From positions 1 through 42,679 of the forward strand of contig JAQTXL010000007.1 in the NCBI GenBank assembly GCA_028688835.1: a stretch of 42,679 nt of DNA, written 5' to 3'. The position numbers and the translations under genes are program-made. Shown in pieces: positions 1 to 11,988 of the stretch; position 1 is the first letter of the stretch, and every line of letters starts with the position of its first letter. The notes below the pieces were generated by a model. That model saw only the letters and a list, made by a program, of their open reading frames with translations. It did no database searches and was not told the origin of the DNA. The stretch is from Candidatus Nanopelagicales bacterium (GTDB lineage Bacteria; Actinomycetota; Actinomycetes; S36-B12).

Positions 1-99
1 CTCGCGCTCAACGGCAGCCTGCCCTTCGAGGCGGCTGCCTCGCTGCTCGACTCGATCCACCGGCTGGTGCTGCGCGATGGGATCGCGCCGGCGCCCTAG
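1..99 (+). CDS. 3' end of an unidentified CDS ([32 protein letters not shown])
   Basis: Frame 1 is open from base 1 to TAG at 97-99; the stop interlocks with the convergent ilvE stop. Too short to identify. Confidence 0.4.
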   Translation, partial: LALNGSLPFEAAASLLDSIHRLVLRDGIAPAP

Positions 100-1226
100 G
101 ACGTGAGCGTGTGCATCCAGCCGTGCGGATCCGGGGCCGCGCCGGTCTGGATGTCGAGCAGTGCTGAGCGCAGCTGCATCGTGACCGGTCCGGGCCTGCC
201 CCCATTGATGTCGAAGGCGAAGTACTTGTGGCTCTTCACCTGGCCGACCGGCGTGATGACGGCGGCCGTGCCGCAGGCGAAGACCTCGGTGATCTGGCCC
301 TCCTCGACCCCCTGGCGCCACTGCTCGACGCTGATCTGACCCTCCTCGGCCGTGTAGCCCAGGTCGTCAGCCACGGTGAGCAGCGAGTCGCGGGTGATGC
401 CGGGCAGCAGGGAGCCGGTGAGCGATGGCGTGACCAGCCGTGCCGAGCGCCCGGAGCCGTAGACGAAGTAGAGGTTCATGCCCCCCATCTCCTCGATCCA
501 CCGGCGCTCCACGGCATCGAGCCACACCACCTGCTCGCAGCCCTGCTCGGCCGCCTCGGCCTGGGCGATGAGCGACGCTGCGTAGTTGCCCGCGCACTTG
601 GCCTCACCTGTGCCACCGGGAGCGGCACGCACGTAGTCCTCGGAGATCCACACGCTCACGGGCTTGACGCCCTGGGGGAAGTACGCGCCAGCCGGCGACG
701 CGATGAGCAGGTACTGGTAGGCGTTCGCCGGGCGCACGCCCAGGCCCACCTCGGTGCCGAGCATGAACGGACGCAGGTACAGCGACTGGTCGTCGCCGCC
801 GCGGACCCAGTCGCGGTCCTGCGACACCAGCGCCTCGACCGAGGCTACGAACAGCTCCGTGGGCAGCTCGGCCATCGCCAGGCGCCGCGCCGAGCGCTGG
901 AACCGCTCGGCATTGGCCATCGGCCGGAAGGTCTTGATCGAGCCGTCGTCATGGCGGTACGCCTTCAGGCCCTCGAAGATGGCCTGGCCGTAGTGCAGGA
1001 AGTTCGTGGCCGGGTCCAGGCTCAGCGGCCCGTAGGGCACCAGCGCAGCATCGTGCCAGCCCAGGTCGGTGGTCCACTTCGCGGTCACCATGTTGTCGGT
1101 GAAGTAGCGGCCGAAGCCGGGGTCGGCCAGGATCGCCTCGCGGGCGGCAGCCGGCAGCGGCGCGTCACTCGGTCGCAGCTCGATGGGCCACAGATCTGCG
1201 CCCACGGGCTGGCTGGTGATGGTCAT
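96..1226 (-). CDS. ilvE: Branched-chain amino acid aminotransferase
   Basis: 376 aa; fold-type IV aminotransferase features ([62 protein letters not shown]); AGGAG upstream of ATG. Confidence 0.95.
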   Translation of the reverse strand: MTITSQPVGADLWPIELRPSDAPLPAAAREAILADPGFGRYFTDNMVTAKWTTDLGWHDAALVPYGPLSLDPATNFLHYGQAIFEGLKAYRHDDGSIKTFRPMANAERFQRSARRLAMAELPTELFVASVEALVSQDRDWVRGGDDQSLYLRPFMLGTEVGLGVRPANAYQYLLIASPAGAYFPQGVKPVSVWISEDYVRAAPGGTGEAKCAGNYAASLIAQAEAAEQGCEQVVWLDAVERRWIEEMGGMNLYFVYGSGRSARLVTPSLTGSLLPGITRDSLLTVADDLGYTAEEGQISVEQWRQGVEEGQITEVFACGTAAVITPVGQVKSHKYFAFDINGGRPGPVTMQLRSALLDIQTGAAPDPHGWMHTLTS

Positions 1227-1322
1227 GACACTCCTGTCGGCTGCGAGGGATCAAGGGTACCCAATGCGCACAGGGCCGTCAGCGGATCCTCGCCCGCCGA
1301 CGACGCTGCACGGCGCCGTGGT

Positions 1323-2375
1323 TCAGGCCTTGGACTGGGCTCCAGCGGCCAGCGCGTCGCCGATCTGCGACGTCGAGCGCACGGTCGCGCCACGGCTGGC
1401 GAGGTCGTCGGACACGGCCGACTCCACCCACGTCGCGGCCTCGCCGTAGCCGCAGTGGTCGAGCAGCATGGCCAGCGACAGCACCGTCGCCGTCGGGTCG
1501 GCCTTGCCCTGGCCTGCGATGTCAGGGGCCGAGCCGTGCACGGGCTCGAACATGCTCGGATTCGTGCGCGTGGGGTCGATGTTGCCACTCGCTGCCAGGC
1601 CGATGCCGCCCACGATCGCGGCACCGATGTCGGTGAGGATGTCGCCGAACAGGTTGTCGGTGACCACGACGTCGAAGCGCTCCGGCTGGGTCAGGAAGAA
1701 CATCGCAGCCGCGTCGACATGGCAGTAGTCGGTCGCCACGCCAGGGTAGTCGCGGGCGACATCGTCGAAGGCCCGCTGCCATGTGCTGCCGGCGTAGACG
1801 AGCACGTTGGTCTTGTGCACGAGCGTGACCTTGTTGCGCCGACGTGTGGCACGCTCGAAGGCATCGCGGATGATGCGCACGGCGCCGAAGTAGGTGTTGA
1901 TGCTCACCTCGGTCGAGACCTCGTGCTCGGTGCCCTCGCGCAGGACGCCACCGGCACCCACATACGGGCCCTCGGTGCCCTCGCGGCACACGACGAAGTC
2001 GATGTCCTTCGTGGTCTTGCCCGCGAGCGGGCCCTCGACTCCCGGGTAGAGCCGCACGGGACGCAGGTTCACATGGTGATCCATGATGAAGCGCAGGGGC
2101 AGCAGCACACCGCGCTCGAGGATGCCCGGCTTCACCGACGGGTCGCCGATGGCTCCCAGCAGGATCGCGTCGTAGCCGCGCAGCTCGCTGACCACAGACT
2201 CGGGCAGCAGCTCGCCGGTGGCGTTGTAGCGGCGCGCACCCAGGTCGTACTCCGTGGTCGTGACGGTGATGCCGGCGGCCGGTGCGATCGAGTTGAGCAC
2301 CTTGATCGCCTCAGCGACGACCTCGGTGCCGATCCCGTCACCGGGGATGAGGGCAAGATTGAGAGAGTTCGACAT
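1323..2375 (-). CDS. leuB: 3-isopropylmalate dehydrogenase
   Basis: [93 protein letters not shown] at 2375 chosen over the GTG at 2384, which overlaps the putative -10. Confidence 0.95.
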   Translation of the reverse strand: MSNSLNLALIPGDGIGTEVVAEAIKVLNSIAPAAGITVTTTEYDLGARRYNATGELLPESVVSELRGYDAILLGAIGDPSVKPGILERGVLLPLRFIMDHHVNLRPVRLYPGVEGPLAGKTTKDIDFVVCREGTEGPYVGAGGVLREGTEHEVSTEVSINTYFGAVRIIRDAFERATRRRNKVTLVHKTNVLVYAGSTWQRAFDDVARDYPGVATDYCHVDAAAMFFLTQPERFDVVVTDNLFGDILTDIGAAIVGGIGLAASGNIDPTRTNPSMFEPVHGSAPDIAGQGKADPTATVLSLAMLLDHCGYGEAATWVESAVSDDLASRGATVRSTSQIGDALAAGAQSKA

Positions 2376-2521
2376 GGGCGGCACTCTACCGAGCAGCAGG
2401 GGCTGCCATCAGCCCGGCGAGGCCTGTCACGCGCGCACGCATCAGGCACCGCGCCCGCGCGTGCACCCGGAGAATGCCGCGCGCCTCGCTATCCTCGACG
2501 CAAGCAGCCAAGGAGGAACCC

Positions 2522-2896
2522 ATGCCAGCAGACCGCGCACGCCCCTTCGGTGTCATGCTCGTCTCGATTCTCATCATCATCAGCGGCATCGGCTTCGTCG
2601 TCGACGGCATCTACGGCCTGTTCAACCGCGGCTCGCAGGAGAACCTCGGCGTCATCGCCTCGATCATCGCCCTCGTCATCGGCCTGGTGTACCTGCTCGT
2701 CGCGAAGGGCATCTTCAACGGCAACAGCGGTTCGCGCATGATCGTCGCGGTCTTCACCGTGCTCGGGCTCATCGGCGGCATCTGGATGTTCATCGCGGTG
2801 TCGGGCATGCGCATCAACGGCATCGTCACGGCCCTCGTCGCGCTCGTCATCCTCTACCTGCTCTACGACACCAAGGCCAAGGCCTTCTTCCGCTGA
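2522..2896 (+). CDS. Small multi-pass membrane protein of unknown function
   Basis: 124 aa with about 4 hydrophobic segments; AAGGAGGAACCC before ATG; TATCCT -10-like box at 2490-2495. Confidence 0.8.
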   Translation: MPADRARPFGVMLVSILIIISGIGFVVDGIYGLFNRGSQENLGVIASIIALVIGLVYLLVAKGIFNGNSGSRMIVAVFTVLGLIGGIWMFIAVSGMRINGIVTALVALVILYLLYDTKAKAFFR

Positions 2897-2946
2897 CCCG
2901 TCCGCGCTTCCGGTCCGGGCCGCTGCCCTGCTACGATCCCAGCACC

Positions 2947-4813
<1,867 letters not shown>

Positions 4814-4823
4814 CGCACGACGA

Positions 4824-4859
4824 CGAAGGGCCCGCAGGCAGCTGCCTGCGGGCCCTTCG
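4824..4859. terminator. Bidirectional hairpin terminator between convergent leuA and serA
   Basis: Perfect palindrome CGAAGGGCCCGCAGGCAG|CTGCCTGCGGGCCCTTCG (18 bp per arm, no spacer) between the two stop codons; no clear U-tract. Confidence 0.8.
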
Positions 4860-4874
4860 TGTGTCCGGTGCCGA

Positions 4875-6458
4875 TCAGACGAGCGTGACGGCTCGACCCG
4901 AGTCGGCGTCGATCTCCTGGGTGATGGTCTCCATGACCCCGGCAGGGATCTGCTGGTCGACCGTCAGTGCGATGAGCGAGTGGCCAGAGCCGTTGCTGGC
5001 CACCTGCATGTTGGCGATGTTGATGCCCGCCTCGCCGAGGACCCGCCCGACGACTCCCACGACACCCGGCCTGTCGGTGTAGCGCAGGAAGGCGAGGTGG
5101 TCGCTGATGGCCACGTCGAGGTCGTAGTCGTCGAGCTGGACCAGCTTGCTGACATTGCGCGGGCCGGCAGAGGTGCCGGCAGCGACGATCTTGGTGCCGT
5201 TGGTCAGCGTCAGGCGCACACGGACGAGTGAGCGGTGATCGCCGCTCGTGCGGTCGGTGGTGAGGGCGACCTCCACGCCGCGTTGCTCGGCAAGCACCGG
5301 GGCGTTGACGAACGAGACCGGCTCGCGCACGAGGTTCTGGAAGACACCCTTGAGCGCACTGAGCTCGAGCACCCGCACGTCATGGTCGATGACATCGCCG
5401 AGGACCTCGACGTCGACCCGCTCGACCGCATCGTCGGCGAGGCTGCAGGCGATGAGGCCGATCTGCTCGGCCAAGGGCACGAGGGGCTTGACCGCCTCGT
5501 CCATCTGCCCGCCCTGCACATTGACGGCGTCGGGGACGAGCTCGCCGGCCAGCGCCAGGCGCACGGAGCGGGCCACGGCGATGCCGGCCTTCTCCTGGGC
5601 CTCGTCGGTGGAGGCGCCGAGGTGCGGCGTGGCCACGACCTGCTCGAGGCCGAAGAGCGGCGAGTCGGTGCACGGCTCCTTGGAGTAGACGTCGACGCCG
5701 GCGCCGGCGACGCGCCCGTCGACGATCGCCTGGTAGAGCGCCTGCTCGTCGACGATGCCGCCGCGCGCAGCGTTGATGATGTGGACCGTGGGCTTGACCT
5801 TGTGCAGCTCGGCATCGCCGATCAGGCCCGTGGTCTCCGGGGTCTTGGGCAGGTGGACCGTGATGAAGTCGGCCTCGGCGAGCAGGTCGTCGAGGGTCAC
5901 CATGCGGATGCCGAGCTGGGCCGCGCGGGCCGGCTGGACGTAGGGGTCGTAGGCGATGAGCTTGACGCCGAAGGCACTCAGGCGCTGGGCCACGAGGATG
6001 CCGATGCGCCCCAGGCCGACCACGCCCACGACCTTGTCGCTGAGCTCGACACCCGTGTACTTCGAGCGCTTCCACTCGCCACGGCTGAGCGCCGCGTTGG
6101 CAGGCACGATGTTCCGGGCGCTGGCCAGCAGCAGGGCCACGGCGAGCTCAGCGGCCGACACGATGTTCGAGGTTGGGGCATTGACCACCATGACGCCAGC
6201 CTGCGTCGCAGCCTTGACGTCGACGTTGTCCAGGCCGACTCCTGCCCGCGCCACCACCTTGAGCCGCGTCGCTGCTGCGAGCGCCTCGGCGTCGACCAGT
6301 GTGGCCGATCGCACCAGGATCGCATCGACGTCGACGATCGCGGCGAGCAGCGCTGCACGGTCGGCGCCATCGCATTCCACGATCTCGAAGTCGGGGCCGA
6401 GGGCCTCGACCGTGGCTGGGGACAGTTCTTCGGCGATGAGTACGCGGGGCTTGGTCAC
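4875..6458 (-). CDS. serA: D-3-phosphoglycerate dehydrogenase (long form with C-terminal ACT domain)
   Basis: 527 aa; KVVGVVGLGRIGILVAQRLSAFG, NAARGGIVDEQAL, VVATPHLGASTDEAQEKAG; C-terminal DRPGVVGVVGRVLGEAGINIANMQV. GTG start. Confidence 0.96.
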   Translation of the reverse strand: MTKPRVLIAEELSPATVEALGPDFEIVECDGADRAALLAAIVDVDAILVRSATLVDAEALAAATRLKVVARAGVGLDNVDVKAATQAGVMVVNAPTSNIVSAAELAVALLLASARNIVPANAALSRGEWKRSKYTGVELSDKVVGVVGLGRIGILVAQRLSAFGVKLIAYDPYVQPARAAQLGIRMVTLDDLLAEADFITVHLPKTPETTGLIGDAELHKVKPTVHIINAARGGIVDEQALYQAIVDGRVAGAGVDVYSKEPCTDSPLFGLEQVVATPHLGASTDEAQEKAGIAVARSVRLALAGELVPDAVNVQGGQMDEAVKPLVPLAEQIGLIACSLADDAVERVDVEVLGDVIDHDVRVLELSALKGVFQNLVREPVSFVNAPVLAEQRGVEVALTTDRTSGDHRSLVRVRLTLTNGTKIVAAGTSAGPRNVSKLVQLDDYDLDVAISDHLAFLRYTDRPGVVGVVGRVLGEAGINIANMQVASNGSGHSLIALTVDQQIPAGVMETITQEIDADSGRAVTLV

Positions 6459-6513
6459 CGGAGGAGTCTAGCGATCACGCACCGGCGGCCCTGCCGCGAC
6501 CTCGGGCGTGCGA

Positions 6514-7023
6514 TCAGGCCACCACGGCCCCGCCCGCGGGCCACGGTGCGGGTGCCGCCAGCGCCAGGGCGAGCCAGAATCCGAGGATGAGGAAGGGGCC
6601 GAAGGCGATGGCGTCGCGGCGGCGCACGCGCCGGGCGAGCAGCAGGGCCAGGGCCCAGCAGCCGCCGAGCGTCCAAGCGGCGACCAGGCCGAGCATCGCG
6701 GCATCGGCGCCCAGCCAGCCCAGGCTCGCACCCAGCGCGGGGGCCAGCTTGACGTCGCCGAAGCCCATGCCCCGCCCGCGTGTGAGCGCCCAGACGCCAC
6801 CGATCGCGCCGGTCCACAGTGCCGCACCGAGCACGGCGCCCGGCCACTGCCAGGAGCCGGTGAGCGCCCCGGCGAGCACGAGCCCGGCCAGGACCACCGG
6901 GTACATGCGCAGCACGATCGCATCGGGCAGGCGGTGCTCACGGATGTCGACGACGACGAGCATGGCGCCGGCCACCGCCCAGGCCAGGGCCAGGGGAAGC
7001 AGCCCTGCCGCGACGATCGCCAT
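6514..7023 (-). CDS. A24-family prepilin peptidase domain protein
   Basis: VVDIREHRLPDAIV and GMGFGDVKLAPALGASLGWLG (GxGDVKL aspartyl protease motif), multi-pass hydrophobic profile; no N-terminal methylase domain. Confidence 0.8.
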   Translation of the reverse strand: MAIVAAGLLPLALAWAVAGAMLVVVDIREHRLPDAIVLRMYPVVLAGLVLAGALTGSWQWPGAVLGAALWTGAIGGVWALTRGRGMGFGDVKLAPALGASLGWLGADAAMLGLVAAWTLGGCWALALLLARRVRRRDAIAFGPFLILGFWLALALAAPAPWPAGGAVVA

Positions 7024-7184
7024 CACGCGAGTATGCGGCGGCAGGCCTGGGCCGGCATCCCGCTGTCCACAGGTCGTGGTCGCAGGACCTTCGACCCTGA
7101 CGCTCGGCCACGGACAGGCGTGGACTTGAGGTGCAGGCGGACGGGTGCACGTGGGCCCGGGGCCTGGAGGAGGAAGGAGGAGTC

Positions 7185-7352
7185 ATGACCACCTTCATGC
7201 GGACACGCTCCCGCGGGATCGGGGCTGCGCGACCCGTCGCGCACGACTTCCACCGCGAGCGCACGGTCGTCTCGCTCAGGCAGATCAGGCGTCCTGGCCG
7301 TTGGGCCCCGGCGCGAGCGGCACCGCGATTTCTCGGCGGCCACGACAAGTGA
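7185..7352 (+). CDS. Putative 55-aa basic small protein
   Basis: MTTFMRTRSRGIGAARPVAHDFHRERTVVSLRQIRRPGRWAPARAAPRFLGGHDK; strong SD (GGAAGGAGGAGTC-ATG), high GC3, stop 7 nt before a strong terminator hairpin. Confidence 0.45.
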   Translation: MTTFMRTRSRGIGAARPVAHDFHRERTVVSLRQIRRPGRWAPARAAPRFLGGHDK

Positions 7353-7359
7353 CGAGCAG

Positions 7360-7405
7360 ACGAACGAGGAGGCCGGACCCATCAGGGTCCGGCCTCCTCG
7401 TTCGT
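7360..7405. terminator. Hairpin terminator between the 55-aa ORF and ilvC
   Basis: Perfect 21-bp stem ACGAACGAGGAGGCCGGACCC-ATCA-GGGTCCGGCCTCCTCGTTCGT with 4-nt loop; no clear U-tract. Confidence 0.85.
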
Positions 7406-7416
7406 GCAGGTGTCGA

Positions 7417-9031
<1,615 letters not shown>

Positions 9032-9032
<1 letters not shown>

Positions 9033-10771
9033 CAGTCGTCCGACCCCCAATCTGGAGCCATCGCGCGGGCGACGAGGATCTCGTCGTTGCTCGTCCCGGC
9101 GGCCACCATCGGCCACACCATCGCGTCCTTGTGCACCACGAAGTCGATGACCACGGGTGCGTCGTTCAGGCTCATGGCCTTCTCGATCGTCGCGTCGACC
9201 TCGTCGGGAGTCTCGCAGCGCAGGCCATGGCAGCCATAGGCGTCGGCGAGCTTGACGAAGTCAGGGATGCGGTGCGAGTGCAGGTCGGTGTTCGAGTAGC
9301 GCTCGTTGTAGAAGAGCGTCTGCCACTGGCGCACCATGCCCAGGCTGCTGTTGTTGATCAGCGCCACCTTGATCGGGATTTCATTGATGGTGCAGGTGAC
9401 GAGCTCCTGGTTGGTCATCTGGAAGCAGCCGTCGCCGTCCACCGCCCAGACCGTCTTGTCAGGCGCGGCGACCTTGGCGCCCATGGCGGCGGGCACGGCG
9501 AAGCCCATGGTGCCCAGGCCGCCTGAGTTGATCCACGTGCGCGGCTCGTTGTACTGGATGAACTGCGAGGCCCACATCTGGTGCTGGCCGACACCGGCGG
9601 CGTAGATGGAGTTCTCGCCGGAGATGATGCCCAGGCGCTCGATCACGTACTGCGGCGACAGTCCCTCGGGCGGCAGGTCGTAGCCCAGCGGGTAGATGTC
9701 GCGCAGGCGGTCGAGCTGCACCCACCAGCCTTCGTAGTCACCGCGCCGGTTCATCGAGAACTCGGCCTCGATCGCCGCGACGAGGTCGGGGATGATCTCC
9801 GAGAGGTCCCCGACGATCGGCACGTCGACGAAGCGGTTCTTGCCGATCTCCGCCGGGTCGATGTCGGCATGGATCACTGCGGCATTGGGGGCGAAGGATG
9901 ACAGCTTGCCGGTGACCCGGTCGTCGAATCGCGCGCCCAGGGTCACGAGCAGATCGGACTTCTGCAGTGCACCGACTGCGGCGACCGTGCCGTGCATGCC
10001 GGGCATGCCCAGGTGCTGCGGGTGCGTGTCGGGGAAGGCGCCGCGGGCCATGAGCGTCGTGACCACGGGGATGCCGGTGAGCTCGGCGAGGCGCCGCAGC
10101 GCTGCGGACGCATTCGCCCGGATCACGCCGCCGCCCACGTAGAGCACGGGCTGGCGCGACTCGACGATCAGCCGCGCGGCCTCGCGCACCTGCTTGGCAT
10201 GCGGGCGCGTCACGGGGTGGTAGCCGGGCAGGCTCACCGAGTCCGGCCAGGCGAAGGCGGTCATCGCCTGGAGCGCGTCCTTGGACACGTCGACCAGGAC
10301 GGGCCCGGGGCGTCCGGTCGAGGCGATGTGGAAGGCCTCGGCGACCGCCTGCGGGATGTCGTCGGCGTTGGTGACCAGGAAGCTGTGCTTGGTGATCGGC
10401 ATCGTGATGCCGCGGATGTCGGCCTCCTGGAAGGCGTCGGTGCCGATCGAGGTGCTCGCCACCTGGCCGGTGATCGCCACCAGCGGCACGGAGTCCATGT
10501 GGGCATCGGCGATCGGGGTGACCAGGTTGGTCGCACCCGGACCGCTCGTGGCCATGCAGACGCCGACGCGGCCCGAGACCGCTGCATACCCCTCGGCTGC
10601 GTGGCCGGCGCCCTGCTCATGGCGCACGAGGATGTGGCGGATCTGCCGCGAGTCCATCAGCGGGTCGTACAGCGGGAGGATCGCGCCTCCGGGAATCCCG
10701 AAGACGTCGGTGACCCCAGCCGCCTCCAGGGACGACACGAGGCTCTGCGCGCCCGTGATCTGCTCGCTCAT
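9032..10771 (-). CDS. ilvB: Acetolactate synthase large (catalytic) subunit
   Basis: [67 protein letters not shown]; start at the internal ATG preceded by a purine-rich stretch (AGAAGAAGGCAGTG). Confidence 0.96.
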
Positions 10772-10821
10772 CACTGCCTTCTTCTCATCGTTCCTGTCCG
10801 GTGTGCACACTGCCCTGCTCA

Positions 10822-10856
10822 ATAAGAAACCCCCCGACCCTTACGGGTAGCGGAGG
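10822..10856 (-). terminator. ilvB attenuator: U-tract terminator
   Basis: Minus strand CCTCCG-CT-ACCC-GTAA-GGGT-CGGGGG-GTTTCTTATT: 10-bp GC-rich stem with a 2-nt bulge and GTAA loop, followed by a T-rich tract. Confidence 0.85.
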
Positions 10857-10858
10857 GA

Positions 10859-10889
10859 GCGCGCCGACTGATGGGATCAGTCTGCGCGC
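10859..10889 (-). promoter_or_regulatory. ilvB attenuator: upstream hairpin overlapping the leader peptide stop
   Basis: Minus strand GCGCGC-A-GACTGAT-CCC-ATCAGTC-G-GCGCGC: 6 + 7 bp with one mismatch and a 3-nt loop. Confidence 0.8.
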
Positions 10890-10915
10890 TGCAGAACTAC
10901 GAGAACCGTGGACAC
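10877..10915 (-). CDS. Putative ilvB leader peptide (GTG) M-STVLVVLQRAD
   Basis: 12 codons, five consecutive Val/Leu codons (GTT CTC GTA GTT CTG), followed by the hairpin and terminator above, then ilvB. Confidence 0.8.
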   Translation of the reverse strand: MSTVLVVLQRAD

Positions 10916-10923
10916 AATCCCTG

Positions 10924-10953
10924 AGTTTACCCCTGACGGACGCCTCATGTCAC
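10924..10953 (-). promoter_or_regulatory. Putative ilvBNC promoter
   Basis: Minus strand GTGACA (-35, 10948-10953) - 18 bp - TAAACT (-10, 10924-10929); the leader GTG lies 8 nt beyond the -10. Confidence 0.6.
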
Positions 10954-10980
10954 CCCCCAATCCGCGTGACGAGCGCCACC

Positions 10981-11889
10981 TCACTCGCGAGCGGCCTGGC
11001 GTTCGGCGATCGAGGCGGCCAGCGCCTGCTCGTCGGCGACCAGGGCCGACAGCCGCGACACCGCTGCGGCGAGCTCCGGGCCGCTGCATGCGGCACCCTG
11101 CCCCGGGCAAGCCGACCAGGTCCCAGCAGCGCTCGCTGCGGCTGCCGCGAGTGCGGCGTAGCCGGTGACATAGCCCTCGTACTGCACCACCGGCACCTCC
11201 TCGATGGTCGTCGCGTCGCCGTCGCGTCGCGGGTAGGCCTGCACCGCGCTCTCGAGGTCGCGGGCCACTGCCGGCAGCTGCTGGGCCGCCTCGACCAGGC
11301 TCGTCGGGACCGTGCCGCCGGCAGCTGCCGCCTGCAGGCCCTCGTCCAGCACGGTTAGCGCGGTTCCCGCCTCGCTGTACGCCTGCGCCACCCGCTCCCC
11401 CGCCAGCGTGCGCATGGAGAAGCCCAGGCTGAGCAGGAGGCTGATGGCGAAGAAGATGCTGCACAGGAAGATCATGCGCCCGGTCTCGCGCTTGTAGGGC
11501 TGCCGCAGCTCCGCGGTCCACTGCGTGCCGTCCCAGTAGCGCTGGCTGTTCTTTCGGATCGGATCGGCGTAGAAGCCAGGCTCGGTGCGCACCGGCTTCA
11601 CCGACAGCTTGCCGCGCCGGATGGACCGGCGAATCAGCACCGGCACGAGCGACCCGACGAGGAAGAGCCCGATCGTGCGCCCCAGCAGGAACCACCAGCC
11701 ACCGAGGGCGCTCCCGGCAAGGCCCCACGCGAAGTCCGCGCGCAGCACCACGAGCAGCGCCACGATGAGGTCGGGCACGGTCAGGATCAGGCCGACGATG
11801 CACCACACGTCTCGCCAGGCTGGCCGGTCGTAGAGCCGCATGGGGTCCGCATAGGTGCTGCGCGGCTTGGCCTCTGTGCTCACCAGCAC
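10981..11889 (-). CDS. Membrane protein with DUF2510-like segment
   Basis: PGFYADPIRKNSQRYWDGTQWTAELR (DUF2510-like) between hydrophobic segments; start may be a later GTG at 11883. Confidence 0.7.
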   Translation of the reverse strand: MLVSTEAKPRSTYADPMRLYDRPAWRDVWCIVGLILTVPDLIVALLVVLRADFAWGLAGSALGGWWFLLGRTIGLFLVGSLVPVLIRRSIRRGKLSVKPVRTEPGFYADPIRKNSQRYWDGTQWTAELRQPYKRETGRMIFLCSIFFAISLLLSLGFSMRTLAGERVAQAYSEAGTALTVLDEGLQAAAAGGTVPTSLVEAAQQLPAVARDLESAVQAYPRRDGDATTIEEVPVVQYEGYVTGYAALAAAAASAAGTWSACPGQGAACSGPELAAAVSRLSALVADEQALAASIAERQAARE

Positions 11890-11988
11890 CCCCGACTCGA
11901 CAATCGCTGCAGCGCTGGAGCGCTGGCGGATCAGCGCATCCTGTCGGGTCGGCAGCGTGCTGTCAGCCGTTTCGCGAACCGGTCACGG

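Noticed and set aside
228-2741. 837-aa plus-strand ORF across ilvE and leuB
   Set aside because: Antisense to two confidently identified genes; low-complexity, Arg/Ala/His/Asp-rich translation typical of stop-free antisense frames in high-GC DNA.
11910-11925. CAGCGCT-GG-AGCGCTG inverted repeat between the CoADR gene and the DUF2510-like gene
   Set aside because: Only 7 bp with a 2-nt loop and no U-tract; common by chance at this GC content.
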